NCBI RefSeq assembly: GCF_014930365.1
Contig: NZ_JABXWI010000002.1
Location: forward strand, 496,001-560,000
Length of the DNA stretch: 64,000 nucleotides
Source of the DNA: Streptomyces caniscabiei
GTDB taxonomy: Bacteria > Actinomycetota > Actinomycetes > Streptomycetales > Streptomycetaceae
Direction: 5' to 3'
This document shows, piece by piece, positions 63,087 through 64,000 of the stretch (position 1 is its first letter; each line of letters starts with the position of its first letter). The position numbers were made by a program, and so were the translations under genes. A model generated the notes under the pieces. It did not search any database and had not been told where the DNA came from. It was given only the letters and a program-made list of their open reading frames with translations.

Positions 63087-63856
63087 GGGGTTCCCACGCC
63101 GCCCTCGGCGCGGCCGGCCTCACGGGATTCCTCGCCCTGTGGGAGGCGGTCCCGCGGCTCGGCGTGGTCAAGGAGGACTTCCTGCCGCCGGTCAGCCGGG
63201 TCGCGGGCGCCCTCGGCACCGAGTTCGCCGACGAGGCGTTCTGGACGGCGCTCGGCGACACCCTCACCGGCTGGGCGGTCGGGCTGCTGATCGCCGTCAC
63301 GGCCGGGATCCTGGCGGGGGGCGTCATCGCGGTCGTGCCGTATCTGCGCGAGGCGACGTCCTCCACGATCGAGTTCCTGCGCCCGATCCCCTCGGTGGCC
63401 CTGATCCCCCTCGCGGTCCTGCTGTACGGCACCGAACTGCGCTCGGTGCTGCTGCTGGTGGTCTACGCGTCCTTCTGGCAGATCCTGATCCAGACGCTGT
63501 ACGGCGTCCAGGACGTCGACCCGGTCGCCGAGGAGACCGCCCGCTCCTACGGCCTCGGCACCTGGGCGCGGATCCGCCACGTGCTGTGGCCCACGGCCCT
63601 GCCGTACGTCATGACGGGCGTCCGGCTGGCCGCCGCCGTGGCCCTCATCCTGGCCGTGACCGCCGAACTGGTCATCGGCGCACCGGGGTTGGGGCAGCGC
63701 ATCGCGGTCGCGCAGACCTCGCAGGCGGTGCCGGAGATGTACGCGCTGGTGGTGGTCACCGGGCTGTTGGGGCTGCTCATCAACGTGGGGGCGCGGACGG
63801 TGGAGCGGCGGGCGCTGGCCTGGCACCAGTCGGTGCGCGGGGAGGTGGCGGTGTGA
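63083..63856 (+). CDS. ABC importer permease 1
   Basis: A 257-residue binding-protein-dependent permease with about six membrane segments and the EAA loop (EETARSYGLGTWARIRHVLW), of the SsuC/TauC family. GTG start overlaps the substrate-binding gene by 4 bp and its end overlaps the next permease start by 4 bp. It forms the channel with permease 2. Confidence 0.92.
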   Translation: MRGSHAALGAAGLTGFLALWEAVPRLGVVKEDFLPPVSRVAGALGTEFADEAFWTALGDTLTGWAVGLLIAVTAGILAGGVIAVVPYLREATSSTIEFLRPIPSVALIPLAVLLYGTELRSVLLLVVYASFWQILIQTLYGVQDVDPVAEETARSYGLGTWARIRHVLWPTALPYVMTGVRLAAAVALILAVTAELVIGAPGLGQRIAVAQTSQAVPEMYALVVVTGLLGLLINVGARTVERRALAWHQSVRGEVAV

Positions 63857-64000
63857 GCCGTGTCCTGCTCCGGCTGCTGTTCGTCGTCGCCCTCCCCCTC
63901 GTCCTGGTCACCGTGTGGTGGCTGGTCTCGGAGAGCAGCACCGATGTGTTCTGGCCGCCGCTGCGCACGATCCTCGCCACGTTCCCCGACGTCTGGACGG
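63853..64000 (+). CDS. ABC importer permease 2, cut by window edge
   Basis: The first 49 codons of a second permease, VSRVLLRLLFVVALPLVLVT and onward, with a first membrane helix and the WPPLRTILATF segment typical of SsuC-like permeases. GTG overlaps permease 1 by 4 bp. The rest, and presumably the ATPase gene, lie beyond the window. Confidence 0.88.
   Translation, partial: MSRVLLRLLFVVALPLVLVTVWWLVSESSTDVFWPPLRTILATFPDVWT

Overview
This is a 64 kb stretch of a Streptomyces chromosome. The evidence is the very high G+C content, GTG and TTG starts, overlapping ATGA/GTGA stop-start junctions, and genus-typical genes: an SsgA-like sporulation protein (SsgD type), a WhiB regulator, the two-domain laccase SLAC and the MarR repressor PcaV. 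From memory, the order PcaV, SLAC, SsgD matches the SCO6704 to SCO6722 part of the S. coelicolor chromosome; this was not checked by alignment. No transposase, integrase, prophage or CRISPR array was seen.

Layout. 1-9.2 kb: a gene start cut by the window edge, D-amino-acid oxidase, a BCCT betaine-type transporter, two overlapping secreted peptidases (M14 and S15), an orphan ATP-synthase b-like protein with a macrodomain protein, a MerR regulator and a DUF5995 protein. 9.4-14.2 kb: a fatty-acid/acyl-CoA operon (CoA-transferase/racemase, thiolase, FadB-like multifunctional enzyme) with a promoter and a TetR-type operator in front. 14.2-19.1 kb: housekeeping and small genes (YjbR, saccharopine-dehydrogenase-like reductase, a 48-aa membrane protein, endonuclease V, a YCF48-like secreted propeller, SsgD). 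19.2-23.6 kb: an ABC-F ribosome-protection-type ATPase with a long leader, a DDAH-like hydrolase, an acyl-ACP desaturase behind stacked 15-bp operator repeats, a 14-unit 16-bp repeat array and an unusual tRNA-Trp. 23.6-35.1 kb: a zinc-ribbon SDR, WhiB, VOC protein, a GH64 beta-1,3-glucanase paired with a LacI regulator, SLAC, and a two-gene set encoding a secreted ThuA/sugar-dehydrogenase protein and a cupredoxin/Ig-repeat/DUF1080 protein. 35.1-39.7 kb: a split NHEJ-type polymerase and ATP ligase, a zinc alcohol dehydrogenase and a DUF3048 lipoprotein.

39.7-47 kb is the complete protocatechuate branch of the beta-ketoadipate pathway: divergent pcaV, then pcaI, J, F, H, G, B and L (a PcaD-PcaC fusion). 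Almost every junction overlaps; the exceptions are the pcaF-pcaH gap, which holds a dispersed repeat, and the 6-bp pcaH-pcaG gap. 47-58.9 kb: a large AAA/TPR protein that looks like a LAL regulator without its DNA-binding domain, an MHS-family transporter with anhydro-MurNAc kinase, a DUF2510 protein, then a TetR and PAP2/DMT divergon whose shared intergenic region is packed with 16-bp iterons, and a Tat-exported phospholipase C. 59-64 kb: vanillate O-demethylase vanA and vanB with a 60-aa CHC protein translationally coupled between them, a decayed IclR regulator gene, and an ABC importer of the nitrate/sulfonate/aromatic type that runs off the window.

Functionally, vanAB would make protocatechuate from vanillate and feed the pca operon 15 kb away, so the right half of the window is largely an aromatic-acid catabolic neighbourhood. 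The laccase and secreted glucanase genes fit plant or fungal debris degradation. The strongest unexplained signals are non-coding: the 16-bp iteron array at 54.6 kb, the stacked 15-bp repeats before the desaturase, the 16-bp array abutting the tRNA-Trp, and a 24-40 bp element found in five intergenic places. Among proteins, the 60-aa VanA-VanB linker gene, the HTH-less LAL protein and the SDR lacking its catalytic tyrosine stand out.
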